DNA of 64,000 nucleotides from Nymphaea colorata (lineage: Eukaryota > Streptophyta > Magnoliopsida > Nymphaeales > Nymphaeaceae), in assembly GCF_008831285.2 (NCBI RefSeq), contig NW_022204507.1:2836814-2900813 (forward strand), in the 5' to 3' direction. The position numbers and the translations under genes are program-made. The notes beneath the pieces were generated by a model. The model was not told the DNA's origin. It saw nothing but the letters and a program-made list of their open reading frames with translations, and made no database searches. Below are positions 19,114 to 29,419 of this stretch, piece by piece (positions within the stretch are counted from its first letter, which is position 1; the number at the start of each line of letters is the position of its first letter).

Positions 19114-21780
19114 TTACCTTTGTACACCATCCATCTTAATTTTCTCAATATGTTTTGTTTCTTTTATTCCCCCTATAATGCAATTTGGATAGAGTGCGAT
19201 CAGAACATCCCTCTCTTTTTTCAGGAAACTTTGCAGGCTGTAACATGATCCTCTGACCTATGGCATCTCACATATAAAATGAAAAGTTAATGAATAAGTG
19301 AAAACGAAGCAATGCTCTTGCCATTTCTGGATACAACATATAAACGCTACAAAAGCCACAAAGAAAAACATACACACTAGAAACTCCCCGCTTCACATGA
19401 ACATTTTGTGGATCAAAGAAGAAAGGCCACTCAGAATCTGAAGCACATGCATGTTACATATTGAAAAATGCACAAGACATAAAAAAAATAGTGCTGTTTT
19501 ACACATAATGCAACTGTAGTTATAGCAGATCCATGTTGGAGACCAACACCGATTAATCATTAGCTTGGAATAAATAAACACACTAAAGATCATGATGAAC
19601 ATGAAGAGTTCAATACTAGTGTATGTGATGCAACTTGGTAAAGGTTTCCCCAAATCATCATATCTAAAAAACATCGAATACAATTTACAAGACTAACAAA
19701 GTGGTAACTGGAAAAAATGTGGAAAGGCTAAGATTAGGAATATGAGTATATCCACAATTTATTTCTTTTCATGGACAGTGGATTGAAAGAAAGCTCAGCA
19801 GAAGAATGTATGGGCCATCATAAACAACAAATTAGAGCTGTGCATTTTCCAATCATTGTTCACCATGTGGCATCAAATGGTGCATGCATTCTGCTGTATA
19901 TTTTCCATCACCACTTCCTTAATTGCTATATCAATAAGTAATAACACTCAAATTAGGCCATCATGCTATTAACTACAGAACATGCAGCAACTAAAAGTCA
20001 ATACCGTCAGATATTATTGTACTAAATAAGGAACGAGTAATTGATATTATTGTATAATGGTATATGACTAATTTTCAACTGAGATCATACTATGTTATTT
20101 CACAAACAAAATCTATAACTAGCTTCCCTCGTGTCAGAAACTACAAAGTCAAAGTGATTACAATTAAGAAAAGAGAATTCAACTTTGACATTTCTTAACA
20201 AGAATGGAAAGCTTTCTATCATCACATGCCATCCATTTATTAGTTAAAGTGAATACAGTTAATTAAGAAAATTCAACTTCTTCATATAAGCTGGGTTTTC
20301 TTATATTACCAACAACACTGCGATCCTCCCTCCCTCTTTCATTGCAAAGTACTCATACAAAATTGAATAAGAGTTTTCCTTTCAGCTGGTGTTTCTATAC
20401 AAGAAATAAAGTCATCAGCTCACGCCATGCCTATGATTTCATATTCAACTACCTCGCTTGGCTGAAATACTTTGAGTGCCTTATATCCTCCACAATCTTC
20501 TCTCCAGATTACCTATATGTCTTGCATAAAGAGTTACCTCGCAGCAAAACTACAAGGTTTTTGGTAAGTATTTCTACAGTCTCCTATATAAAAACTAAAA
20601 CTAGATTATGTGATTAAAAGTTGAACCTTAGTGTAGGCTCATAACTTAAAGCGGGTTCACTAGATTACAACTTTGACAACAAAAGTAGTTAATTTTTTAG
20701 AGTTTTTCACTCAATAGTTATAAAATTTTCCCCCACTTAGTGAAAATAGATCAAGTACCCAAAAAAAATCCACTATAAGGATTAAAAAATTAAGTAGACG
20801 AGGAGAGATATAAAGAAGCGGTTCTGCACTACTATATAATACATAACTAAGACGGAACAGAAGAAAGGGAAAACTAACATGACAAAAGGGTTTATACATC
20901 TTCAACTATTATATGTCCATTATCAAATACAGAAGTCAGTTTTCTTACCAATTCATCCTTCACATTTTAAATTTCTTTCCTGGAAACAATATCAGTAGCT
21001 TGATCTTAAAACCTTGCAATAGGTTGGCAGAGATGAACCACTACAAGTTCATGTTTCACAATCAACAGCAAGTTGCATGTGAGGCATGTAAATCAATGAA
21101 ACTAGAGAGTTCACAAAGGAAAAGACCATAACTAGATTACCTACTTTATCATGTATTGAAAAAGAATCCACACACAAATAGCAAAAACCTGGTTCTCAAC
21201 ATTCTTGTAATTCATGAAAAAGAGAGAAACTTGAAAGGCACAAGTAATTTTTAATTCCATTTTTAATTTTTCTTTTATATTTATTGACTCTATTTTGTAT
21301 TGCAATAAAATATTCAAAAGAAATTAGTGTTGCTAGGCTCAATGCCTCTTGAATCTTCTCAACTCATTCAAGAGAGTTGGTGATACTCTTCAAATATCAT
21401 ATTAAGAACAAAAGATTCTTGTTATTAGTAATACAAAGAATGTTCAGGAATTCATATCCCCAATAGATTCAAACTCCGCTTTTACTTAAGGTGATTCATT
21501 CAATTAAAAACAGTTTATCTATTTGGTAATTGACTTAAGCATGTAGACATAAGAAACCAACATATTCTTCTACCTTCCATTATCTTCAAGTTGATTTATC
21601 ATTGCCCTGTAGTAATCATCATGTTTCTTCCACAAGACTGTTCTGTAAGGGTCATTTGGAGCTGTAGATGTAGAATCCTATGTGATGATGTATGCTGCCA
21701 TTTGATGGTAGAAATAATGCGTCACAAATGGCTGTGTAACGTCATCTGAGATCTTCATCTCCCATATCTCTCGTCGCCAT
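19114..21780 (-). pseudogene. Unrecognised multi-exon gene relic, P2 copy (splice sites kept)
   Basis: Minus-strand exons proposed at 21,574-21,677 (104 nt), 19,617-19,663 (47), 19,374-19,437 (64) and 19,114-19,237 (124, ending TAA). Donors GTAGAA, GTATTG and GTATGT and acceptors TAG, CAG and CAG are present, and all three junctions keep phase. The joined product is about 112 residues with motifs DPYRTVLWKKHDDYYRAM, DLGKPLPSCITYT, SEWPFFFDPQNVHV and ALYPNCIIGGIKET; no family is recognised. A start-like ATG with AAAATGGCG context lies at 21,778-21,780, but codon 13 is TGA (21,742-21,744), and how that frame joins the next exon is unclear. I judge it a pseudogene with a recently functional ancestor. 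Confidence 0.6.
20309..21453. other. 1.15-kb segment present in P2, absent from P1
   Basis: Lies inside the long intron of the relic. P1 reads straight through TTTTCTTATCCCCAATAG where P2 has this extra sequence. Possible flanking TAT on both sides; no inverted termini were found. A plus-strand open stretch at 20,342-20,617 has no recognised domain. It is either an insertion in P2 or a deletion in P1. Confidence 0.55.
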
Positions 21781-21868
21781 TTTCTATTTCCCTGTTGGCA
21801 TTTAATTCCTCAAGCTTCCGGAGACCCCTGGAGTTCATCGTTCTATTAGTCTTTGGTCCGGAGGTTAT

Positions 21869-21970
21869 TAGGGATGTCAATGAATCACATTCAGATCAAA
21901 TACCAGATCAAGTTTTTTAAAATAAATCAGATCTGAAAAAACGAGAAATTTGATATCCAAATAAAAAATC
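21869..21970. mobile_element. Truncated MITE (P2)
   Basis: Starts TAGGGATGTCAATGAATC as at 16,074 and is cut after about 100 bases, at the junction with Copia-1 gag sequence near 21,970. P1 still has about 1.7 kb between the equivalent points. Confidence 0.7.
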
Positions 21971-23239
21971 AGGAGCAGGGTCATGATTGTGGCTCTATCA
22001 GCCAAAAACAAGTTAGGGTTCATTGATGAGGCTATCAAAGAGCCTAAAGAGGATGAACATAATTGTATGTTGTGGGTACGATGTAACAATCTGGCTCTAG
22101 CATGAATTCTTAATTGAATTAGTAAGGAGATTCATGCTAGCATCGCTTATGCTACCTCAGAGTCTTGCACCAAGAGTCTTTCAGCTACATAGTTCAATAC
22201 ATCGATTACAGCAAGAGTCCATGACTGTTACTACATATTATATAAAAATCAAAGTGCTTTGGGAAGAATTAAATTACTACAATCTGGTGCCTGTGTTTGT
22301 GTGGGGGCATAAAAATTTATTCGGATCAAATATAAAGAGAACGTGTAATTTAGTTCTTGAAGGTACTGAACGACTCATATGATGCTATTAGAGGACAGGT
22401 TTTATTGCTTGATCCCTTATCCACAGTAAACAAATTATATGCTCTAGCCTTGCAGGAGGAACAGCAGCGTGAAGCAAGATTCACGCCGTCAGCCTCTTAC
22501 ACCACCTTGGCAATATCACACAATCATATTCCCAAAGCATCATCACTTGAACAAAGTTTCAAGTTTGAATGCAATAAAGAAGGATGTCAAAGTCGACCAA
22601 TTTGTAGCTATTGTCATAGCACAAGTCATGTGAAAGATAAATGTTTCAAGTTTAATGGCTATCCTCGAGGACACAGGTCATGATCCCAACTTTTGGCCAC
22701 CACTAGCTGCAGCTACCATTCATAATCAAAGGCCGGTGGACCAGCATACAAGCGATGGTACTAGTTTTCTGACAGCAACGGTCAAACATCCAAGGAAGTT
22801 AGTTGTACCTTCATTGACTATGGATGAGTATCATAAACTCTTATCACTTGTTAGAACTCCGTCTGCCTCTATCAATTTCGCAGGTAATATATCTTCATCT
22901 AGTGTCTCCCATCTTCCTTGGATTATCGATTCTGGAGCAAGTCAGTGTATTTGTGCCGATAGCTCTCTACTTCAAAAACCATCCAATTGTCAAGTACCTA
23001 TAAACTTACCTAATGGACATACAATAACTGTCCATCAAACTAGTGATGTTAAACTATCACCGTTCACTCTTGAAAATTCCTTGTATATTCTCTCTTTCAA
23101 AGTGAACCTACTCTCTGTTTGTCAATTGACCAAGCCACTAAACTTTTTCATAACTTTCTTCCCTACTCATTGTGTCTTGCAGGACCTGAATAAGGGATTT
23201 CTATTGGTCTCTTATTTTGGCTCCCTCAACCAATGGTAA
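21971..23239 (+). pseudogene. Copia-1 gag and protease (P2)
   Basis: The gag begins abruptly at the deletion junction (ALSAKNKLGFIDEAI). A stop and frameshifts follow. The zinc-knuckle C-x2-C-x4-H-x4-C region near 22,597-22,640 reads CSYCHSTSHVKDKC, with Ser in place of the usual Gly. The protease motif WIIDSGASQ is at about 22,919-22,945 with an intact D-S-G-A, and the frame stays open to 23,239. Enough remains to identify it but not to function. Confidence 0.8.
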
Positions 23240-23359
23240 CTTGACATTCAATGCAATGAACGACACAAGGTACCCTCTTTCTAACTTTACTTCACTTTCT
23301 CGTTTCTGTCCTAAAAGCCTTTGGCGTGGTAGTTTGACATAGGGAGTGGTGAGACACAA

Positions 23360-23988
23360 TGAAGTTAGAAACTAGTGCACTAAAGGAAAACAACACTTGC
23401 ACAATGACCGCTTTACCAGAAAGAGTTAAGCCCATCGGTTGCAAGTGAGTTTACAAAATCAAGTTCCGATAAGATGGTACTGTTGAGTGATACAAGGCAT
23501 GCCTGGTCACCAAAGGTTATTCCCAATAGGAAGGACTGGACTACAATGAGACATTTGTACCAGTCACAAAAATGGTAAGTGTCTTAACTTTACTTTCAGT
23601 CGCTATGGAAAATGATTGGTTATTATACCAAATGGATGTGAAGAATGTCTTTATTCATGGCGATTTCCTTGAAGAAGTACATATGCAAGTTCTACCAAGA
23701 TATGACCGCAAAGGGGAGAATCTGGTATGTAAATTACATAAATCTCTCTATGGACTCAGACAGACTCCTCAAAATTGGTTTCACAAATTGTTGTTGGCAC
23801 TGGTGGAGTTTCGATTCAGTCAATCAAATGCCGACCACACATTATTCAATTACAAACAAGGCCAATTTTTTGTTGTTGTTCTTGTTTATGTGGATGACCT
23901 TATTATTACGGGCATCACCAAGGAGCTGATTGTCAAATTTAAACAATTTTTTTGTCAGAAATTTCTTGTGAAAGACCTGTACTCTTAA
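23360..23988 (+). pseudogene. Copia-1 reverse transcriptase (P2)
   Basis: The RT edge (CTKGKQHLHNDRF region) is frameshifted. From 23,572 the frame is open for 138 codons: YQMDVKNVFIHGDFLEEVHM, LVCKLHKSLYGLRQTPQNWF, then VYVDDLIITG at about 23,884-23,913 with both catalytic aspartates intact. It is the best-kept RT core on the plus strand, but the polyprotein around it is broken and integrase is gone. Confidence 0.85.
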
Positions 23989-24630
23989 ATATTTTTTGGG
24001 TTTAGAAATCGCTTTTTCAAGTGTAGGAATGTATGTTTCACCGCAAATGTATGCTGTAAACATTATAAGCGAAACAAGTATAATGGGTGCCAAGCCAATG
24101 GAATTTCTAGCATAACGAAGTATTCTCCTAAGCAAACAAACCAATCTTCAAATGAGTGTGTTTTGTGATTATGATTGGGTGGCATGTCAAGATACGCGAA
24201 GGTCCATAACTAGTTATTGTGTTCTTCTTGGTGATTCTCCAATTTCATGAAAGACAAAAAAACAGCCCACAGTATCTCACTCCTTTGCAGAAGCAGAATA
24301 CAAGGCGTTGGCAAATGCAGTATGTGAAGTGACTTGGTTGAAATTCTTGTTGTCGGATCTAGGCGTGAGACATCTACAATCAACAAATCTATACTGTGAC
24401 AATCAGGTCGCCATGCATATTGCAGCCAATCCAGTTTTTCATGAGTGTACCAAACATATAGATTTAGACTGTCATGTGGTATGAGAAAAAATAAATCAAG
24501 GTGTAGTGAGAACCAGCTACATTAAGAGTAAAGTTCAGCTGGCAGACTTATTCACTAAGGCCTTAGGCAAGGAAGCATTTAATCATCTTGTTTCCAAACT
24601 GAACATACGAAATCTCTACACGTAGTTTGA
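23989..24630 (+). pseudogene. Copia-1 RNase H (P2)
   Basis: Shifted frames carry the copia RNase H signatures: [35 protein letters not shown] near 24,285-24,345 with the catalytic Glu context intact, [30 protein letters not shown] to a stop at 24,481, then ADLFTKALGKEAFNHLVSKL. Better preserved than P1. Confidence 0.8.
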
Positions 24631-24636
24631 GGGGAG

Positions 24637-24962
24637 TGTTAAAATTAACATTCACTTCTTATCTTCTTATCTTGACATGTTAATGATAAGATTTTGAGTT
24701 GGTTAGCGAAGCTATTAAGATGAGCCAGCCGATTGCCATGGGATAAGATGAGCCAGCGAAATGTCATAGGATAAGATGAGCCAGCCAAATATCATGGGAT
24801 AAGATGAGCCAACCAAATGTCCTTGAAACTAAAAACCGCGTACTACTTTTTCTTCTGTATATAAGTGTGTAAGATCAATAGAAAAATATGAAGCAATTCT
24901 CTGCTCTCTTCCTTGTGTTACATTCTTCCTTAAGCACTCAAATAGTTTCTACATACTCTAAT
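24637..24962 (+). repeat. LTR-A (P2)
   Basis: Starts TGTTAAAATTAACATTC after the Copia-1 purine tract. It holds four 28-bp repeats (24,717-24,829), a TATA box (24,858-24,864), and runs into TATAGAGCC and the Copia-2 gag ATG at 24,971. Same shared-LTR arrangement as P1. Confidence 0.7.
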
Positions 24963-24970
24963 ATAGAGCC

Positions 24971-25795
24971 ATGGCATCAACAGGCAAGGCTCCCGATTCT
25001 TCCAACTCTTTTCCAGCTAGTGGAGCAGAGTTCTTATGCTAACAACATCATTCCTTCATCATTCAGACAACCCCGGCACTATATTGGTTTTACAATTAGT
25101 AACTAGTGAAAACTACTCAACCTGGAGTCATGCTATGAGAATCGCATTGTCTACCAAAAACAAATTGACCTTTGTTGATGGTAGTCTTCCCAAACCCAGC
25201 CTTGTAGCTCCTGAGATCATGATGTGGAGGCATTGCAATCACATGGTCTTTCATGGATTCTTAACTGCATCTCGAAAGAATTATCAAGCAATATCATCTA
25301 TGCCACCACAACTATTGAAGTGTGGGCACATTTAAAGGACGATTCACTGAAAGCACAACCCCTCATAAGTACCAACTCAAGTCCTCCATTAGTCGTTTGA
25401 ATCAATAAAATATATTTGTTGCTCTTTATTTTACAATATTAGGATAAGCATTCATCCTATGATGTTCTTTCGGAATGCTCTTGCAATGCCTTGAAAGTGG
25501 TTGCTGAAAAGCAACAAGAAGAGAGAGTGATTGAATTTCTGATGAGATTGAATGATTCATTCAATGCTATAAGAAGGCAAATTCTACTTATGAAACCCTT
25601 GCCTTCTCTACAAAAAACATGCACTGGTCCTTCAAGAGGAGAACCTCGTCTTCAAACTAGTGCTGTCGAGTATGTTGGTCTCTCAGCAAGTGCAAATTTG
25701 AATGCGTTCAAAAACCAACAAAAGAAGCACCCACAATATTTCTGCAATTGCTGCAAGATTGTAGGACATCAAAGGAACGATGCTTCAAATTAAAT
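24971..25795 (+). pseudogene. Copia-2 gag (P2)
   Basis: ATG at 24,971 (context GCCATGGCA). Motifs as in P1: HHSDNPGT, NYSTWSHAMRIALSTKNK, FVDGSLPKPS, and a zinc knuckle remnant YFCNCCKIVGHQRND near 25,735-25,785. That remnant lacks the second half of the CCHC motif because of a frameshift. A frameshift near 25,230 and stops near 25,410 and 25,447 interrupt it. Confidence 0.8.
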
Positions 25796-26012
25796 GCTTA
25801 CCCTCCAAACTTTTAAGGTGGAAAACAGAGCAAGACAAGGGGGTATTATCAAGGCCTTTGTTGGAGGGAAAACTGATTCCAATGCCTTAATCTCCACCAC
25901 GCATGGAAAATAGTTCAGCAAGGACACTGCTCCAATTCTAACTCAAGACCAATATATTAAGTTCAAACAACTCCTCAAAAAATCATCAGTAACCCAAATA
26001 AACATTCCAGCT

Positions 26013-27122
26013 ATGTCATTCTTCAAACTAGACACCTGGGTAATAGATATTGGTGCTAGTCACCACATGTCATGCTGCCATAAATCATTGCTAGGTGACA
26101 CAAAATTAGCTGTTCCATTTTTAATTAGAGTTCAGGACAACAGAACACATGTTGGTAAAGCTCACCTTCCATTTCTATTCAAAAAGTGTATTATCTTCCA
26201 AATTTTGCTTACAACATATTGTCAAGGAGCTGATTTATTCAGAAAACTAAATGTCATTTGATTTCCCCACTACTGGGTGCTTTGTGCAGCACCCGATCTC
26301 CAAGACGAGGACTGAGCTGGGTGATTCATCAGGAGGATTCTTCATTTTCAAGTCACCTCTTACAACTATAGACTGCTTGTTCACGAAACCCACTCAATCA
26401 GATTTTGATGTTTGGCATATGAGACTTGGGCACCCATCCTGCTCAAGGAACCAAATGCTTTGAAAGCATGACTCTATCATTAAGTTGTCAAATAATTTCT
26501 GTGAAGTATGTAGTGTTGCTAAACAATATAGATTGATGTTCAAATTAAGTGAATTATGTTTTGCTAAACCTTCTGATTTGCTACATTGTGATGTTTCCCA
26601 AGCATCACATACTCAAGCACAACACCTTTTGTCTATTATGGATGATTTTTCAAGAGCCATGTGGGTTTACCTATTGAAGTATCAACGTGAAGTAGGTGAT
26701 TTCCTTAAACATTTCGTTAACATTACTGAGAAACAATTCAAAATGGATGTGTTAAAATTAGGATAGATAGTGGAACCGAGTTCTTCTCAAATGACAATTT
26801 TTTTTTCCGTGATTGAGACATCCTACATCAACATTCATGCCCCTACATGGCTCAACAAAACGGCATAGCTGGGAGAAAGCATCAGCACATCTTGAATGTG
26901 GTGTATGCTCTCAAGTTTCAGTCAGGTCTACCCTTAAAATGTTGGGACTTACATGCATTAACAGCCACATATTTAACAAATAGGACCCCATCCAAAAAAA
27001 AACAGAACTTGACAATGAATCTCCCTTTGAAAAATTCTTTAAAATAAAACCACCTTACAAGCATATATGCGTGTTTGGTTGTTTGTATTTTTCTACCAAC
27101 CTCAAACCACATGGAAAATTCG
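26013..27122 (+). pseudogene. Copia-2 protease and integrase (P2)
   Basis: Protease DTWVIDIGASHHMSCC with D-I-G at 26,046-26,054. Integrase: WHMRLGH and CEVC zinc ligands near 26,410-26,515, the first Asp in LLHCDVSQ, SIMDDFSRAMWVYLLKYQRE, an in-frame stop at about 26,764, the second acidic region IDSGTEF in another frame, and QNGIAGRKHQH at about 26,859 where the catalytic Glu is Gly, as in P1. Both changes predate the block duplication. Confidence 0.85.
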
Positions 27123-27130
27123 GTCACATG

Positions 27131-27565
27131 TAGGGATGTCAATATGTCCAATTTGAATTGGATATCTGACCAATCCGATCCAAAAAAATCGGATATGGAA
27201 AAAAAATAATATCCAATTAGGAAATCAGATTGGACTCGGATTTAATAAATGGCATCCAATCATATGCAAATTCAGATTCAGATATACATAACTATACAAT
27301 CAAATTCGGATACAAATTCGGATCAGATTCATTTTTAGACAAATATCCTATATCTACTGCTATTAAATTTTGAAATTTAGAAAATATCTGGTTTGAAATT
27401 TGGATTCAGATATAAATATAAGAATCAGATTCGGGTCGTAAAATTGGAATTCGCGTTCGGATATGACTTTTCTTTATTCGAATTCGAATCCGAATATTTG
27501 ATTATCCTAAAAGCTGATATGATTAAGGATATATTGGATCTGAATGCGATCTGTTGGCGTCCCTA
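27131..27565. mobile_element. hAT-like MITE inside Copia-2 (P2)
   Basis: 435 bp at the same codon position as in P1, with flanks GTCACATG (27,123-27,130) and GTCACAAG (27,566-27,573). The left terminus is TAGGGATGTCAAT; the right terminus is eroded (GTTGGCGTCCCTA). Shared insertion site and flanks show it was in the ancestor of P1 and P2. Confidence 0.85.
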
Positions 27566-27573
27566 GTCACAAG

Positions 27574-28066
27574 GTTCAGCGAGGTGTGTTCATTGGGTAT
27601 CCTATTGAACAAAAAGGGTACAATCTACTTGATTTGGAAACAAAAAAAAAAAATTCGTTTGTAGGGATATGGTCTTCAATGAAACTGAATTTCCCTTCAA
27701 ATTCTCAAAGGATCGGAGCAAAGTCTCACATTTTCTAGTTATTCCTCTCACATTTGTTGACAATCATACACATGAGATCAGAAATTCAAGTGACCAAGGC
27801 CCTTCTTCTTGTCAACTGACTGAAAGCCAAGATGAACTCATGACTACTGATTGTACAAACATTAGACAACCACGTGAAATTGTTTTAGTATCAAGTGATG
27901 AGGTTGAAACAAATACTTCCCTAGAAACTTTACCAAGTCCTCAACAGTTAGTCTGTAAATCATCCAGAATATCAAAGCCATCCGTTTTATGGAATGATTT
28001 TTACTGTGCTATGGTCCATCCTGATTCACGTAGTCCATCAACATCATGGAAAAGGGCATCCACGAG
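27574..28066 (+). pseudogene. Copia-2 linker between integrase and RT (P2)
   Basis: KVQRGVFIGYPIEQKGYNLL after the MITE, then an open stretch of 133 codons (27,669-28,070) with FKFSKDRSKVSHF, SPQQLVCKSSRISKPSVLW and HPDSRSPSTSWKRAS. This is the variable linker typical of copia polyproteins. RT would follow but is lost at the P2 edge. Confidence 0.75.
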
Positions 28067-28092
28067 GTAGACACAACAAACATTCTTAACAT

Positions 28093-28560
28093 GTGTCCTA
28101 TAGCATCTGAGATGGCGAAACAAGTGTGACCAAGTAATGCGTCCTATAGTTTCTGAGATAATGAAAGCAGCAGAACCAAATACAGTGTCCTATAGGATTT
28201 GAGATAAATAACCGGCAGGATGCCCCATAGTGTCTTGGATAACAAAAGAGTTAGCTGGACCAAATAATGCATCCCATAGCATCTGAGATATTGGCAGGGG
28301 TATGAGATAACGAACCACGTGCCATAGTGTCTAAGATAATGATGGGATTGTTAGATAATAAAACTAGTTTTATAGCATCTAAGATAATGACAAGGGTATG
28401 AGATAAAGCAATGAGTCTTATAGCGTATGAGAAAATGAAATAGTCTTCTAGGGTTTGAGATAGTGGTAGGGGTATGAGATAACGGAACATGTCCCATAGC
28501 ATCTGAGATGATGAAAGGAGTCTTAGATAACAACATGAGTATAAGATAACGAAAGTGGTG
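28093..28560. repeat. Degenerate minisatellite, period about 47 bp
   Basis: Ten units start with a CYYATAG-type word at about 28,096, 28,142, 28,188, 28,223, 28,271, 28,320, 28,369, 28,417, 28,444 and 28,491; most spacings are 46-49, with two short units. A typical unit reads CCCATAGCATCTGAGATAAT then GGGTATGAGATAACGAA, so it carries two GAGATAAYG half-motifs. Because 48 is a multiple of three, the minus strand is open for 129 codons with a repeating hydrophobic peptide. I treat that frame as a by-product. Confidence 0.85.
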
Positions 28561-29383
28561 AAACCAAAAAATGAAGACCCTTCTTCACCACTCATATGGG
28601 TATATTGGTTATAACAACCTACGCGTATCAACAGACACAATCATTGCTGCCTTCACCATCAGGGTATTCTGGACTAAGTAAATTTGTTGGCTGCCAATCT
28701 TGATTCTATTGTTGAATCCCAAAACCTTTGGTCACCACGTGGCAACATCACAGGCCTGGGCATGAAATTTTCGTGCTCCATGGTGGTGTGTATAACCCAT
28801 TTTGATGGCATGCAGAAGCTCTTGGAGGCAAAGTCATAACCAATAAAGAAAAGATACGGTAAAAGTAATAATATAAAGTTGACTTGATAAAGCTCCGATG
28901 AAACAAACAGAATATAACTCTTTTACAAGAGAGATTGGATCAAATCAGAATGGAAATGTTGAATCACCTACCTTGTACTCAAAAGGAATGTGAACAACTT
29001 GCTAAAGGCGAAAAGGGCTTATGGTGCTTATTCATCAACATTGGAGTCATGTAAATGAGTTCAGTTTTCTATTCGAGTTGGAAGAATTGTAAATGAAAAG
29101 GTGTTGTGGACGTATGCCATAGTTAGACCGAAACACATAAGTTAATATTATGTTATCTCCCTTTCTCTCTCTTCTCTCATATATACATTTTTAGCATTTA
29201 CATTTGCACCTTTTTATTCCAACACAAATATCTAAAAAAAGAGAACCAAGCAAAATGTTGGAGTTTATGTACCTCCCTCGCTTTGCCTCGCTTGATAGCA
29301 ATAGAGTCCTTGTTTGGCTAAGGTTCACCAATATTGAACAACCTCGCAACAATGGAAAACCAAGAGGAAAGAAGATGATGATG

Positions 29384-29419
<36 letters not shown>

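Larger units (their letters stand above)
21971..24636 (+). mobile_element. Copia-1 internal region, P2 copy (RT kept, integrase absent)
   Basis: Gag (5' truncated), zinc knuckle, protease, RT and RNase H, ending in the purine tract GTTTGAGGGGAG before LTR-A at 24,637. Integrase is missing between the protease (ends about 23,239) and the RT edge (from about 23,360), exactly as in P1. RT is better preserved than in P1. Confidence 0.85.
18745..28066. repeat. Paralogous block P2
   Basis: Second long paralogue of P1. Compared with P1 it has an extra 1.15 kb at 20,309-21,453 and lacks the stretch equivalent to 2,830-4,555 (junction about 21,970). It keeps the Copia-1 RT region and stops in Copia-2 at about 28,066, before RT. 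From 20,968 on it is repeated again at 33,139 by what looks like an assembly artefact. Confidence 0.8.
24963..28066 (+). mobile_element. Copia-2 internal region, P2 copy (truncated before RT)
   Basis: Gag, protease, integrase and the linker before RT, with the MITE in the same place as in P1. Homology with P1 stops after AAAAGGGCATCCACGA near 28,063; RT, RNase H and LTR-B are absent. A minisatellite follows at once. Confidence 0.85.

Noticed and set aside
19097-19117. A further splice junction (GTAAAT to TAG) extending the relic to a longer C-terminus
   Set aside because: The intron would be only 21 nt, far below plant minimum, and both P1 and P2 have TAA at the same codon, so that TAA is taken as the true stop.
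28093-28560. Regular repeats with spacers, superficially CRISPR-like
   Set aside because: Units are degenerate head-to-tail copies without constant repeats and unique spacers, and the window is plant nuclear DNA.
28251-28640. 129-codon minus-strand frame with repeating hydrophobic peptide, looking like a membrane repeat protein
   Set aside because: It is the translation of the 47-48 bp minisatellite, open because 48 is a multiple of three. No start context, no homology, and the units drift in length.
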